Shown piece after piece: positions 11,530 through 25,183 of a DNA stretch of 64,000 bases (positions are counted from its first letter, which is position 1; each line of letters begins with the position of its first letter). Source of the stretch: Haliotis asinina (Eukaryota; Mollusca; Gastropoda; Lepetellida; Haliotidae); NCBI RefSeq assembly GCF_037392515.1, contig NC_090290.1, positions 56,556,753 through 56,620,752 on the forward strand, in the 5' to 3' direction. Both the position numbers and the translations under genes were made by a program. The notes beneath the pieces were generated by a model. It was given only the letters and a program-made list of their open reading frames with translations, ran no database searches and had not been told where the DNA came from.

Positions 11530-12370
11530 GGCATGTTGTCAAATTTGTACACATTTATTAATGTGTGTCAGCCAATTTGTTCATAGTATTATTAAAAGAT
11601 TATGCATGGTAAATGTGGGGTAGGGGGGTCATTTATTTTGTACACGACACTCGGGATTAGGGTTAGGTGTCATTTTCTTTGTCAGGAATTTACAGGACGC
11701 AAATTCCTGCATTCTGTATGGATTAAAATTGACAACGGATGAACAAAATTGATTAGCACGTCCACAGAGAAGCATAAAAAGTTCAAATAATTTTTTATTT
11801 ATGTGTCGATCAAGTAACACTGAGTCTGCTGCTTGATGGGTTATGAAGTCTTTTGCAGGTTAGTTACTGTGATGATCACTATGCAAAACACAAAACAGTA
11901 ACTCAATTTGCAATAATATTATAACATAGTATTAATAATAATATTTAAGTGTCTGGGATCCCCATTTTGTAGCCAGGAAAATTAAGAGGATGATTCTCAT
12001 GGACCCTCAAATACAAGACTCAAGGTAAATCCATGCTTTGTACATGAATTTTAGGGGGATAGTCAGTCAGTCACATTGTACATGCTTCTCCATACCCATC
12101 ACACCACCCCACCCCCACCCCACCCCCACCCACCCACATGCCATGAATTATGAATGATCCCTAACTTGGGATAGAGTATGAAAGAAAATTGTACTGTCAT
12201 ATCAAGATGAAATAATGACGCTCATGCTGCATTTTCTCAGAAACAGTTGTGTGGAAGATAGTATTTATATTCAATAATGTTTTCATCCTTGAAGGATTAA
12301 GTAAGGCCAATATTTTATCAGAGATAGTTTACTGTCCAGAAAAATTAAACAAACTTCATTCTTTTAAGTA
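11530..12370. other. Unique sequence with a C-rich tract
   Basis: No gene is seen. A CCACCCC low-complexity tract lies at 12098-12138. The rest is AT-rich. Confidence 0.4.
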
Positions 12371-12375
12371 TATAC

Positions 12376-12480
12376 GTGTTGGCCTAGTTGTCTAAGCTGC
12401 ATCAAACCCTGTGCAGATCTTGCAGAGTCCTGGTTCAAATCCCAGTTCACCCTGGTTTTGTATTTTTGATTTGTCAACAC
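12376..12480 (+). repeat. tRNA-like SINE relic
   Basis: 'gttggcctagttgtctaag' (A-box-like) and 'cctggttcaaatcccagtt' (B-box) are spaced as in a tRNA-derived promoter. The stems do not close as a good cloverleaf and no CCA-adjacent end is visible. I call it a SINE head, not a tRNA gene. Confidence 0.5.
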
Positions 12481-15400
12481 TGTGTGTGTGTGGTTTTTTA
12501 GTTTTTTAGTGGTAATCTTCCAAGCTTTACTTGTATATGATACAACTGCGATACTAACTCACTGAATCGTGTAGATGAGGCTATAAGAGCGTGACTTAGT
12601 GCACAAGCTGGTTTAATATTGTAATGTGTCCATATGTACATTCTTATGTCTTCTGTACGTTACGATGATGGAGTCTCCTCTTAATGTGTGTAAATAGCAT
12701 TATAACAGGTTGGCCAGCATTGTAGCAATGTTAGAACAGTTAACTATGGTTTGTTTAATCAACATGTTATACTTGTACATATCCAGAGTGTTTGATGTTC
12801 TTCTGTCAGTCTTATTAAGTTAAGATTTGTATAATTGATCATTGTTGTAATTTTTGTTTGTTATATATCATAACTTGTGTTTGTCCTGTGAACCTCATAC
12901 TAGGTTGTCGTACGTGTTTGATATTTGAAACAGATATAACTATATACAGTGTCTGATATACTGAGCCTTGTTACAACACATAGATCATTTTGTGTCAAAA
13001 TTTAAAATTTTAAGTTTTGCAGTGTTTTGGTCAGACCACAATGCAAGATATTTAAAGAGAGTGAATACTGAAACATCTGTGCATAAAAGCCACACATACA
13101 AAATGTACAATAGCATAAAAAATATCCATTTAGTATGTTCTGATAATTTTATGTAGTGCACTGTTTATGTAATGTCACACAACTGCAGGACAGATATAGT
13201 GTCACATTGGAATGTACTAATATTTGCAGTGGATTACATGCAAAGTAGCTGTGAAAGAAAATGGAAAAAAGGGGTTATCAGAAATCCAGTTTAAGTGATG
13301 TAGGATTGGAAGCAAAATATAAATACTGTCATGATCAATGCCCAGCAAATGTTGCCCCGCCCACTTTAGTTAACAAATAAATATTGAGATTCATAGCATA
13401 TTGCATTGTCGTTTCAAATACCAATGCAGCCTTGCCCACATTAGTTAACCATTTCAGTTCACAAATTGACATACACAATTTATCCACATCTCCCATGAAT
13501 GCATACATCATTTTTGTGAAGCTGCTGTTTTTCATATCAAACTAAAGTATGGAGAAAAAACAGACATGTAGACTCAAAATGTTATGTTTTACATGGACCA
13601 GCTCATGGGCGTCTAGTCATGGTTCCACGAAATTCTGTTCACAGAATCCAACTCAATTAAATTCTGAGATGTATAAATGATTTTTGAGGTAAGGACAAAC
13701 AACTTTGATTGACAGCTTCTGCATATAGGTGATGCGATGTTTCAAAATAATGATGCAAGAATCTGCATAAAAATGGAGCATTGCCTGAAAAAACATACAG
13801 AAAGGTTGTCTTTATCTGATTCTCCATCTTTAAAAAATGCCAATGTGATTTTGTGTTTTTGGCTCAATATGGACATGTCGGTTGTACTCATTATAACTGA
13901 TGAATTTCTTTGTGTGGAATGGCGGAACATAGTGCATACTCACTAATGTATTGTGTTGATGATGCTGTTATCCTGACAACAAAGTATAGGCTTGTCCAGT
14001 AACCGAGCATTGGCAGTGTTTGATGTACTCTTACAGGTGGATCAAGACCACAGTGGAAATATTCTACTCATGTTGTTTTACCATCTTTTACTGTGATATT
14101 GTGAAAATATACGGAAAAGGCCATAACAAATCAGTAACTTGTTTGTTGGAGTTGTACATCATTTTCTGAAAGAAAATATCAGGTGATTTCAAAATACATA
14201 TTGATGACAAAAATAATTGTGAACATGTATGAATGAACTCCAGCTGATTCCTAGGCACTAAGCTTCCAACTGATATACTGTAGTGTTGACAGAGACCAGC
14301 TGTGTTAATGGTCGATGTCTGTTCAAATAAAACACTTGCCATTTTGTATATGTAGTTAGTAGACAGGGAACTAGCCTGGTATTGTGATCACAAGGGAGCA
14401 TGAGGGCAGTGTCATTTTTTCTCTAGACTCAGAAAATTTGAGTTTTTTAAGAATAGGCTGGAAGATTTTATTTTATTATTTGTGAAAAACTGAGGCAAAT
14501 ATGTTTACATTTTCTGTTTGTTCTGTTCAATTTTAGTGTGTAGTTATTTCGAAGCACTAGATTTTCATAGATGGTACAGAATCTAATAGGAAAACAAATT
14601 TAGAGTTAATCACTCTTCCATTGATTTGCATTCGCAAAACATCGATGATCTCCTTACTTCATAAGTGGCTCAATCATTTGAGATAAAGAATTACTGACAC
14701 AAAGTTCCAGTTGAATTCCCACAGTTCTTTATTCTCATATTTGTTGTTCATTTAGAAAAATACAACATATTTTAGGTAGCAAGAGATGAATGAACTGCAT
14801 GAATTTGCTGAATTTTGACAGATCTATTTGATTTCGACATTTGTCAACAGGAAATTTCATATGGCACCTTTTTCAGTTTTTCCTAAATATTTAATATGGT
14901 TGAGGGCTTTGCAGGACACAAGCAGAATATGTGGGATTGCTTTATTTCTCTATTTATTTGGTGGTGATGGTATTTTTACTATTTTGTTTATTTTTTTATT
15001 TATTTTTTTTTTCTCAGTATGTCAGGTAGATTTTTATCAAGCCAAAGACATAAACATCCCGCCTTCTCTCCTGGACATATACTCCAGTATCAGTATTCAT
15101 GGTCGAGTATCTCAAAATCAAAATAGACATGTGAATGTGGGTAACAGCCTCTCCGTCACAGTATAAATGTCAGTTCTTGAAAAATAAAAAAAAATTAAAT
15201 TAGGTATTAGAATTGGCAAGTGTACAAATTTTTTACAACTGTTCTATGTTTTAAATAATTTTTAGCTACATTAGAATGACTGGAATGAGTGGGAAATTAA
15301 GCTCTGAAATACAAAAATAGACTTCTCATTGTAGAAAACATCACATAGCATTCATTAGTGTTGAAAAGCTCCACCGATTTCTTCAGTTTTACAAGAAACA

Positions 15401-17330
15401 AAATAACCCCATTCCAACCTTGTCCTTTGTAGTTTTCATATCCCATTTTGATTTTATATCAAGTGAGAATAATAAGAAACTTAATAAAATAAAAATAAAA
15501 TTACATTCCATTACAGTGGAAGCTGTCTAAACTGGCATTCATCAGAACTAAAGAAATTATCTGGTTTAGACAATATGCCGGATTGTAGAGCTGATGATAA
15601 ATATACATGCCATGGAGGGGCTGAGAGTTTATGCTGGTGTTGACAACTTGCCAGATTGGACAGATGCCGGTTATGACAACTTCCACTGTATAAACAAATA
15701 CATATAGAAAAGGGGTTATGTAACTGTTAGACAACTTTTGTGGAAATATTGAGATTATCTTCTTTTAGGGGTCATTGTTAAATTGACAATTATCCACTCC
15801 AGCCCAGAGGACAGATATTTACGATGTTCTTGGTATTAATACATAATGTGTGCTGAAGTGCAGTCATGCCATTACATGTTGTCTGATGTCACTAGGTCTG
15901 TCCAGGATTGACAGTGTACTATGTATCCACCAGACAAAGATTCATATTCAATTATTAAGTCTCCATGTTTATGTTTAACGGTATGTGTAATTTTAAGAAA
16001 CACTAAATTCCATCTGCTCAATAAAAAATGGCAGATAGCTAATGTAGTTCCATGGGTTTGGGGGCACAAGGAGAGAAGTTTGAAAATATGACTCTTGGCA
16101 TTGTGTCGAAAAATACAGATGATATGAGGGTTTAGTGCTGTGGTGTGTGTATTTTCCAGTATTTATTTTGGATTCACATGAATAAATAATGTGTGTGTGT
16201 TTAGGGGTAGGGGAGTGGGTTTTTTTGTTGTGTGTGTAATCAGATCATAGTTTTTCAGACATCATACTTTCAGGAGGTTAGTGCACACTCGGGCTGTAAC
16301 AAGGGTTTTGTATCACACAGATATCGTAAATACCTGATTGATGGCTCATGTTTAAGATAAAGTTATATTTTAGTTCATGACATGTTTTATGATCATTCAT
16401 GTGATTGCAGATATCACATATTTTTCATTTATTATATACCTCAGTAAACTTGGAATAGTAGTAGAACTTAGAATAGTAGTAGATCTTAGAATAGTAATAT
16501 TAGAGTGCAATACGGGATGTCCGTATAGCACCCCGTATTGTGCCCCAGCTGGTTCTGCTTTGTCCAAAGTTCATTAAAACAGATTTGTGCACGATAAGAC
16601 AGTATGTGAAAAACATAGAACGTCATACTAGTGCATATTTTTCTTATGTGTCGGAAAATCAATAATTTATGAAATTGTCATTTCTTTAATTGATGTGAAT
16701 GGATGTTTCAAAGACATGTACCAAGCTGCTTGTTCTGAAGCCTGGGTATTTAGTAATCAGTGAGGTTCTGACTGTGGCAACGTGTTGTATGGGACTATTT
16801 GGAATGTTCCATTTGAATCTTTACTGTTTATTTTGTGAACTGGGTCCATGTACAACACACATCTATACAGACCACACATTGATATAGCAAACACATTTTT
16901 ATTGCACAAACGTATATCAATGAAGCTATATTATGTTTCCAGTACATTTGAACTAACTATGCAATGACAGTTAAATGCAGAGACCTTAATCTCTATTTTA
17001 TTGTAGTCGTTAAAATTTGCTTTTGTGAAATTATTGTCATATGATCATTTTCTGAATCCATCATGATTTGGTTTATTTAGTTGACTACTAACTTCATGGT
17101 CAAACTATTAATTTTGATCCTTGGAACTACTATAGCCAGCACTATGCATTTCACACTTGTTTCCTCTAAGAATATTGAGTAAATACCTTCCATCAGTGAA
17201 TACATCACACGGCATCAGGTATTATGATATGTATACTCATTGAAACAAATAACGGAACATTTGAAAGTACAGGTGTTCCTTTGGTCTTTTCCAGGTTTCG
17301 TTACAAGGCATGTATTGCACTGAGAGTTAG
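12480..17330. other. Long AT-rich unique region
   Basis: No convincing gene. One exon-like piece at about 15027-15166 is given in the findings. A short (GT)n tract lies near 16190. A small palindrome, 'caatacggg..gtccgtat', lies near 16508. Repeats are notably sparse for about 5 kb compared with the rest of the window. Confidence 0.4.
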
Positions 17331-17331
17331 G

Positions 17332-17492
17332 GGTGGTGGGGTAGCCTAGTGGTTAAAGCGTTCGCTTGTCACACCGATTCCCCACATGGGTACAATGTGT
17401 GAGGCCCATTTTCTGGTGTCCCCCGCCGTGATATCGCTGGAATATTGCTAAAATTGCGTAAAACCAAACTCACTCACTCACTCACTCACTGA
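17332..17492 (+). repeat. SINE family A, near full length
   Basis: Head 'gtagcctagtggttaaagcg', B-box-like 'cgattccccacatgggtac', body 'gatatcgctggaatattgc', and a tail ending in a clean (ACTC)n array at 17468-17491. This is the best-preserved family A copy. Confidence 0.9.
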
Positions 17493-17499
17493 GAGTTAA

Positions 17500-18985
17500 A
17501 TTCTTGACACAAATAAAGGAACACTTGTACTTTGAAATGTTCCCTTCTTCATTTCTATCAGTATACATGAGGATGCTTGAAGCTATGAAATAATGACAGC
17601 TGTTCTTTTAACAAGATAGAACATGAAACATGTTAACATTATTTGGGGAACAGTATTTTTTTATGGTTGGGAGTTTTGAAAAAAATGTTTTTAATTTTTA
17701 TCTTATTGTCTGAATGAATAAATGTTAAAGAACATCTGTTTGTCATTAAAATTTGACACAATCCCATAGCTATACACTTCCTAAAACTTCTCCAAATACA
17801 CTTACATACATGCCACATCGAACCTTTATATATTAAAACTGTCAGTCCCTTGGTGGTTCATTGTAAATAATGATTGGAAAACATCTAGGAATGTTGTTTG
17901 CCAACATGATAACTTCATAATAGTTGAATCCGAATAACATTGCAACATTTTTAAGGGTAATGAATGCATTTCACAATATCTGATATTTAAACAGTGATTG
18001 CCATATGTTCAGGCCACTGTAAATTGATTTTTAGGATTTCGTCCACTTTTATTGTAAAAGTAAAGGTGGGAGGCATATATTTTAAAATTGAATCTTCCTT
18101 TCCATCCATTGATTTGACTTGCATGATGACTGAATGTTTGGATCAACTGAGTACATGGTGTATTTCAGCACATAAAGAACAAAGTGGTGAGGAATACAGT
18201 TTCTTCATCTGTAGGCCATGGGGATACCATTCTCAGCCACTAAATAATAAGTAATCAGCTCATTTTGAATTGTTGAACAACAGGAACATATTAGTGTGCC
18301 AGAAATTATCCCCCAGATGTTGGCTTCAAATATATCGGTTAGAATATTTAGAATTAGAATAGGGTATTTTGGAATGTCTGTGTGTGAGGCAAAACGATGG
18401 TTCTTAAGTTCCATGGGAGAGTTTGCAAAACCATTGAAATGAGTTGCTTATTTGAAGCAGTGCTGTGATAAGACAATGTAACTGACATGTATTATCATTT
18501 AACTGGCAGATGTTATCATGGAGGAGCATAACATGCTAATATACTTGTCTTTAGGTTGGGGGAAGGATGAAGGGCACTGCATAATACTGAGATGAAAATG
18601 TAATAATTCTTTTGTTCTGGCCCAAGGTATGTAGGTCCTATATATGTTCCTGGGATGGGCTGCCCTTAGAGAGGGTTGTGCTGTAGATAAAGACTGTACA
18701 TACACTTAAGGGCTTGAAACCCATAAATGATGTTATTGAAAAATATATGAATGTCAACTTTTATCGACTCTAAATATTTTTGTTTTTGCTCAATGTTATT
18801 TAGTTAAGTATATAAGAGAGAACTCCTACTGAGATATTAAAAAGTGTTTTTGACATCATGCTTGCTGTTTTTGTTGTGTGTATTTTGATAGATTCCATCT
18901 CTCTGTATATGACAGAAATATTGGTACATTGTGGTTAGTGTGACTGCTTGCCACACTGTAAGTCTGGGTTTGATATACAAGGAAC
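17500..18985. other. Unique AT-rich sequence
   Basis: I see no gene, RNA or repeat that can be supported. Confidence 0.4.
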
Positions 18986-18990
18986 GAGAG

Positions 18991-19242
18991 AGGTAAATTC
19001 TCCGCCACACTCAGCAATATTCTAGCTACATGGCGGCGGTCTGTAAATAATCGCGTCTGGGCCAGACAATCCAGTGACCAACAACATGAACATCGATCTG
19101 TGCAACTGGGAACCGATGACATGTGTCAATCAAGTCAGCCAGACAACCCGATCAGTTAGTCGCCTCTTACATAGTTGCCTTTTGCGGCAAGCAGGGGTTG
19201 CTGAAGGCATATTCTACCGTGAACCTTCATGGGTCTCCCATT
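18991..19242 (-). repeat. SINE family B
   Basis: Read on the minus strand it starts 'gacccatgaaggttcac' and ends in 'ctagaatattgctgagtgtgg', the tail shared with family A. Family words present include 'aaccgatgacatgtgtcaa' and 'gttgctgaaggcatattct' (plus-strand reading). Confidence 0.8.
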
Positions 19243-19249
19243 TAAGGGT

Positions 19250-20930
19250 GTAAAGCCTGTTCCTAATATAACACATACACAAACATACAATGTATGTTGT
19301 TCTGCTCCTATATGATAGATTTAACCCTTGTTATCAGTGTTGGCGTTAACGAGGGAATCTGCGTTTTTTTTACGCAAAAAAAATAAAGACACGCAACAAT
19401 TATTCTGCGTGCTCCTTCTGGTCACATTGATTATGATGTGCTTCAGCAAAAAGTACCTTGAAACAGCAACATATGTAAAAACAAATTTTGAAATGATTTC
19501 GGATTGTAATGAAAATTTCACGTGCATGTCTGTCTGTCTGTATGCACTCATACAAAAACTACCTGAACTGAACTTTTATTTTCACTCAAGCTGCAAAACT
19601 GCAGCATAAGAGGTACACTAATAGTGTTTACATATGTAAACAGTTGAGAGATGGATTCTTGAAAAACGCTATAAATGTTTCCTTTGGAGGAAGTTTCAAT
19701 TATTGAGATCCATGTTTGCTGATATATATCTCTTAATTTACATTTGATAACAGTTTTAAGCCAAGATAGACTTTCAAACTTTTGGGATTTCCAGATGAAA
19801 CTTGGTCCAAGATCGCCGAAAATGCATTTGAGATACATTATCCATTTACGCTCACATTTGCCAAATATACAATCGTTGAATATTAATGCATATATTAAGA
19901 AGCACACTTAATTTTTCCAATTAAAAGTTTAGCCCCAAATCATACCATTCTGCTTTTAATAACATTTACAAGCGGGAATCTGCCAAACTCGCCAGATAAC
20001 ATGAAGTTAGGTGTACTTTTCCTGAGTGATGCTAAATATTTGAGAAAGCGTTAGATGAACACTTTCAAAGCAAGAGGTATTTTCAAAACCCCAGACCTCA
20101 CATCCATTTAAAAGAATAGGGGTGACCATACAATCAAACAGTTTCAAATGACCACGAACACTGATTATACTGCATGAAACTTCAGTGTCCAGAGACTGCG
20201 GACATGACGGGGGACTTCGACTTTCATTAGTTAACTTTATGTTTTAATCCAGCAATATTTTCACGTACAACTGTGCATGCATTCTTTGGATAACATCAAA
20301 GACCACCATGCTTACATTTGGTCAGATGAGCGTTACAACCTTCATGGTCTCTAAAATTCATTCAATGTTTTTAACCCTGTTTTGACATACACGTGGAATA
20401 CATTTCCAAATTTGCCAAATTGGTAAAATAAATATAGATTTACATATTTGCACACACATGGCATCAACGCTATTTGATAGTCACTGTGGAAACCAGGTGT
20501 TATAAACGTGGCACCAAACTCTAGAACATTACTCACAAAGACGGTGTCCTCCCATTACGCAGACAGACAGTGCGCAGACCTTAAAACATTTACGGTACAA
20601 TGAACAGATTAGCTATTACCTGTTACCTACTCATTAAAACACAACTAACAGACTGAAGCTATTTAGATTGCCTAAAATACATTGATGTGAACAAAGACCA
20701 GGGGCAGAAACTACCAAGCAAAGTAAGCGCTGCGACTGTTCTATCAGCCACAACACAGACTGGCACAGTGCTACAGATTCTTCGTGGAACCAAGCTAAAC
20801 GTCACGTAGCAAGGATGTTCGGTCTTTTGGGGAGGTGCAGTCCTGTAGGCCAGCTGTTGCTGGTGATACTGATAGCGGGTTCTGATCCCATTCTCCACTA
20901 TTATGTTTCTTGGTTTGTCTACAACATACC
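19250..20930. other. Unique sequence
   Basis: No supported gene. Several 60-120 residue open frames on both strands have no domain and no splice-site support. Confidence 0.4.
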
Positions 20931-20934
20931 TGTG

Positions 20935-21168
20935 CTAGTCAAACCCGTGAGGATCAGGGTAACAATTGGTCTTCAACAACGTGCTTGTAAAAAGCGACTA
21001 ACAGGATTGGATGGTGAGGCTCACTGACTTGGCTGACATATGCATCGTATCCCAATTGCGCAGATCGGTGTTCATGATGCTAATCGCAGGATTGCCTGGA
21101 CCAGTTTCGACTGCCGCTATATAGCTGGAATATTGCCGCATGTTAAAAAAGAACCCAACTAAACCAAG
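20935..21168 (+). repeat. SINE family B, diverged copy in the sense direction
   Basis: It starts 'cccgtgaggatcagggtaac' and ends 'tatagctggaatattgccgc', followed by a degraded tail 'aacccaactaaacc'. Its orientation is opposite to the other four family B copies in the window. Confidence 0.7.
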
Positions 21169-21478
21169 CATTGAAGTGGAACAATGATCAAAGCCTTGAT
21201 AAAACCGTCACACTTAGCATGTCAAGGTGTACTTGGCGAGTCAGAAACAGTACTACAGATTTCTGAACAACACCTTTGATGTGTACTGCTCAAAGCGGGT
21301 TTAACCCGAATTTACTCACTTACAGTGTCAAGGTGCTAATCTGATCAGAAACAGCACTAAGTTGTGCATGGCTCTGCACAACGCCCTGAGTGCAAGATGT
21401 GTTGACGATGAACTCCACTTCCTACTGTTATGTCCTCATCAAAAGACATGTAAAGAACTGTTTGTATCACCATATTTA

Positions 21479-22757
21479 CGGGGATATAAAAAAATTGAGC
21501 CTCGCCCTGAAAAAGCAAGATTTTGGAATTCATAATGCTATACTTTTCAACATACAGTGTAGTCCCCTTCCAACTTCACACACTTCTCCCATCTGGTTTG
21601 CCAAATGCTGATTCCTGATCTGAAGAACTCCACATCTTGGTCCAGTCAAAAAACCCTCCACAGCAGCGATAAGCTCATCATCATCCTGTAATTTCTGGCC
21701 CCGGATGTGTTTTTTCAGTCGAGGAAAGAGGTGGAAGTCGCTAGGGGCTGGGGCTGGTGAATAGGGAGGGTGAGGTAAAATTTCGTACCCGCATTCGCGC
21801 GCAGTTTCCATTACAGCTCGACTGGTGTGGACTGGCGCATTGTCCTGGTGAAGAAGAATCCCTCGCCGGATCATTCCTCGCCGCTTCTCTTTAATGGAAT
21901 GGCGTACCTGCCTCAGAAGATTAGCATAGTACTCTCCATTCATTGTCGTGCCGTGAGCCAAGTATTCGATGTGGATAACACATTTACTGTCCAAAAAAAA
22001 TAGTTGTCATAACCTTCTTTGGGGACCTGGTCGATTTGAACCTCTTTGTCCTTGGAGAGGTAACATGTTTCCATTCCATTGACTCCTGCTTGCTCTCAGG
22101 TTCATAATGATGAAGCCAGGTTTCATCACAGGTTACAATTTTAAAGTGAAAATCTTCTGGTTTGGCATGGTAACGAGTCAGCATCGCGCCACTGATGTTG
22201 ACCCGAGAAAGCTTCATGTCATCAGAGAGCATTATTGGGACCCATGTTGCACACACCTTGAACATGTGGAGATTGTCATGGAGTATGCTGTGAATGGATC
22301 CATATGAGAGCCCGGTTGCATCTTCTAACTCGTGCAGGGTGATACGACGATTTCCCATCACAGTGTCAATGTTTGCTTGGATGGTACTGGTTGAGGGTGG
22401 TCCTGGACGGGGGTCATCATCTAAGCTCTCTCTTCCTCGCTGAAACTCTTTCACCCAACGTTTGATGGTTGTAGCAGAAGGGGAAGGCTCTTTGTAAACA
22501 GCAGTGAGTCGCTCTTCAACATGCTTGCCCTCCAGGACAAGAAACTTTATTACTGCTCTATATTCAACCTTGTCCATTTTTCACATTCACTAGGGCGTAT
22601 ATCTCTTCTACAAGGCACTGCCACTGAAGAAATGCATCCAGCTATGTGATCCTACCGGGAATATGTAGCTAGGGCACTAATATACGTTAGGTGCCCTGCC
22701 CATTACTATTTGTCAAGTATAAATATGCAAGGCTCAAAACTTTTTGATTTCCCCACG
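21479..22757 (-). mobile_element. mariner transposon, nearly intact (1279 bp)
   Basis: Terminal inverted repeats begin CGGGGATATAAAAAAATTGA on one side and CGTGGGGAAATCAAAAAGTT on the other, and each is flanked by a TA target duplication (21477-21478, 22758-22759). On the minus strand the transposase covers 22577-21530 in two overlapping frames. The N-terminal half is 197 residues, with a helix-turn-helix region, WVPIML and CDETWLHHYEPESKQ. The C-terminal half has HQDNAPVHTS and PSDFHLFPRLKKH. The second and third aspartates are 34 residues apart (DD34D). A single frame change sits at the run of eight A's at 21993-22000. The usual SPDLAP is SPAPAP here. It is therefore inactive as it stands but young. 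It lies in intergenic DNA. Confidence 0.93.
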
Positions 22758-22759
22758 TA

Positions 22760-23225
22760 ACAATCTGTATCACGATAAGTTAGTATCATTAACGACAACA
22801 GCAAATTCTGTTCATATAAAGAGGATATCACTATTCCCCTAGGAAATGTATCATGTTAATTAGTTTTGGATCGTATATCAATATATCTTGCGCACTGTAT
22901 TACTTGTACAAAGTATGCAATAGAGCTGTCCCAGTCAAAGGATCTCTTATGAGTGTAGTATATATTTTGGGGTGCATTGTTTAAATTGAGTGTTTAGTTA
23001 CTACGTTGTTTGGAAGGTCAAAACAACTCAGAGTGTGGTGCACCATCTGTTGAAGAGGAATTCCATTTCTCTCTGTTATATCCTGTTATAAGACATCTAG
23101 AGAACGTTTTGTACTACAATGTTATAACAATTTATCCCATGATACACTTGTCTCATTAATGTCAACAACACATTCTGTTCGTATGAAGAAGTTATCATTG
23201 TTTTTCAAAAGAAATGTTTCATGTT
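22760..23225. other. Unique sequence between the mariner and a SINE
   Basis: No gene is seen. Two passages about 250 bases apart resemble each other loosely ('gatatcac..ttc..ctaggaaatg' and 'gttatcattgttttt..aaagaaatg'), suggesting an old local duplication. Confidence 0.35.
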
Positions 23226-23227
23226 AA

Positions 23228-23432
23228 GTGAGTTAGTGAGTGAGTTAAGTTTTATAACGCTCTCAGCACTATTCCAGCTATATGACGTCGATCTGTAAAT
23301 GATCGAGTCTGGACCAGACAATCCAGGGATCGACAGTATGAGCATCGATCGACGCGTAGTCGCCTTTTATGGCAAGCATGGGTTGCTGAAGGCATATTCT
23401 ACCCCGGGACATTCACGGGTCTCATGTTAAAT
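23228..23432 (-). repeat. SINE family B, internally deleted
   Basis: On the plus strand it begins 'gagtgagttaagttttataa' and ends near 'gacattcacgggtctcatg'. The middle section with the 'accgatgacatgtgtc' block is missing. Confidence 0.75.
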
Positions 23433-23601
23433 AGCCCTGCGTTGTAGATCAATATATCTTGTGCATTGAGTGATGATTTTGGTATCTTAGCACTATGGGC
23501 CATGAGACTTCAAATGCAAATAAACCTGTCACTTGTCACTGGACAATTAAAGGACTCCCGCGTCACGCCATTGCAGATCGTATGATCCCTCGAATGGAGC
23601 A

Positions 23602-24032
23602 GGTGTGTGCACTTCAGTCCTCCACTAGAAACAGATAATCCGTAACAGTCCAAGTAGGCCGTGGGCTAATCTCTTCATATGCCCCTTTCCTACTCATAGA
23701 GCGTATAAGTTCTTATTTAACACTGTCTTACTTACCTAGAACATTATCTTACTCCCGCTCAGCATTCAACAGCAGTACAATTCAAATATTGATTATTGGG
23801 ACAAGTGCATGTGCGTACAAAAATATTCTGAGGGCATAGACGATATCTCAGCCAAAAAACCTGAAGGTATAAATGGTGTGCAACCTTTTTGAATATTATT
23901 TCCAGGTTTGAACTATCTCATGCATTTTATTCACAATCACTTTCCTAACTGACCTTCAAGATATTTGGTCGTTCAGAAGTCATGTTGAACTTTTTACGTC
24001 TAAAATAGCATTTAAATAGTAATTACTCCTGT
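23602..24032 (+). repeat. Unclassified interspersed repeat, copy 2
   Basis: Collinear partner of 2532-2952 in the same orientation. No SINE pieces flank this copy, so the repeat is an element in its own right and not part of a SINE-bounded segment. Confidence 0.6.
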
Positions 24033-25183
24033 CCAAACGAAAGACATATAATTTCACGTAATTTCTTTCAGTTAATGATATTTTATCCAGCTGCCGTTTT
24101 CAAATGCTTTACATGTTGGGAAAGTGTCAAAACACCACGTGTTTCATAATATCAAGACGTCAACATTAACCAGAGCACGGAACTTATAGCAGCCTCAGTT
24201 TAACTTACTATCAAAATAACTTTACCCCAAGCACGAGGTAAATGCCAACTCTAAACTTAAGAATACGCAACACTGTAGTTAAATTAAGAGATGTAAACAA
24301 AGTAAAACATTTACTCATTCTGTGGTGCTGTCAAAAGATTCTGGCATATAGTACTCAAAAAATCACATTGGTATCAATAAACAGAGATATATGTTGATAC
24401 ATGGTATAATGACATCTCGGACACACACCCCACCACCACCACCACCACCACCACCACCACTCCCCACCCCACCCCACCCCACACCCCACCCCACCCTCCT
24501 CACTGATCGTCAGACCTTGGGTAATTGTGTTCTGTCCTTGAAGGAGGGCTTCATGTCAAAACATTGGTGACAGAACAGTCTCGTTTCATGGTGACTGGGT
24601 TCCGTCCGATTGCGCAGCTTTGTGCGATAACCAATGCAGAAATTTTAGACTAATTAATTTATTTGGATACATAATTATTAATCCCTAAGTCTAAGCACTT
24701 GTATAATGTAACACTACACTCCTTCCAATCGTTGCAAACACGTCGTACAGCGTGATCTGTCGTCTTGTGGGCTCCGACAGAGGGAGATCTGAAAATCGTG
24801 GAAATCTCAAAACGAGGCTCTGCCGCTAGAAAACTTTGGCGATGGGTACGGAATTGATATTATATCAGTATCATTGTGCGTCACAGAACAACACTGAATA
24901 AGCATACTAAACGCATAACAGGTGTAACCAGTGAGCCAAACGCGTTGTGAATCATTTTATGACCTCATCAAACAAGGGTAGTCTGTGCTTTCTAAGTTAA
25001 GGTATGCTGCCTATAAAATAATAGAAATACTGTGTTATTATATGAGTTCAAAATTGAAATTCAATTGTATACATGTACACCATTTCTTATGAAACAATGA
25101 ACTGGAACTGAGTGTAACCAGATTTGTTTGTGATGTCGATTTTCCCTTTCACACGAGAAAATTCGGATCGGCTGAAAAGTAGG
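24033..25183. other. Unique sequence with a C-rich low-complexity tract
   Basis: A (CCA)n tract running into CCCCA repeats lies at 24425-24500. No gene is seen in the rest. Confidence 0.5.

Noticed and set aside
10549-11554. 139-codon plus and 121-codon minus frames with similar products
   Set aside because: They are the two arms of a long inverted repeat, with no recognised domain and no splice support. Noted only as a finding.
12376-12455. tRNA gene
   Set aside because: A- and B-box-like sequences are present but the stems do not pair well. It reads as a SINE head.
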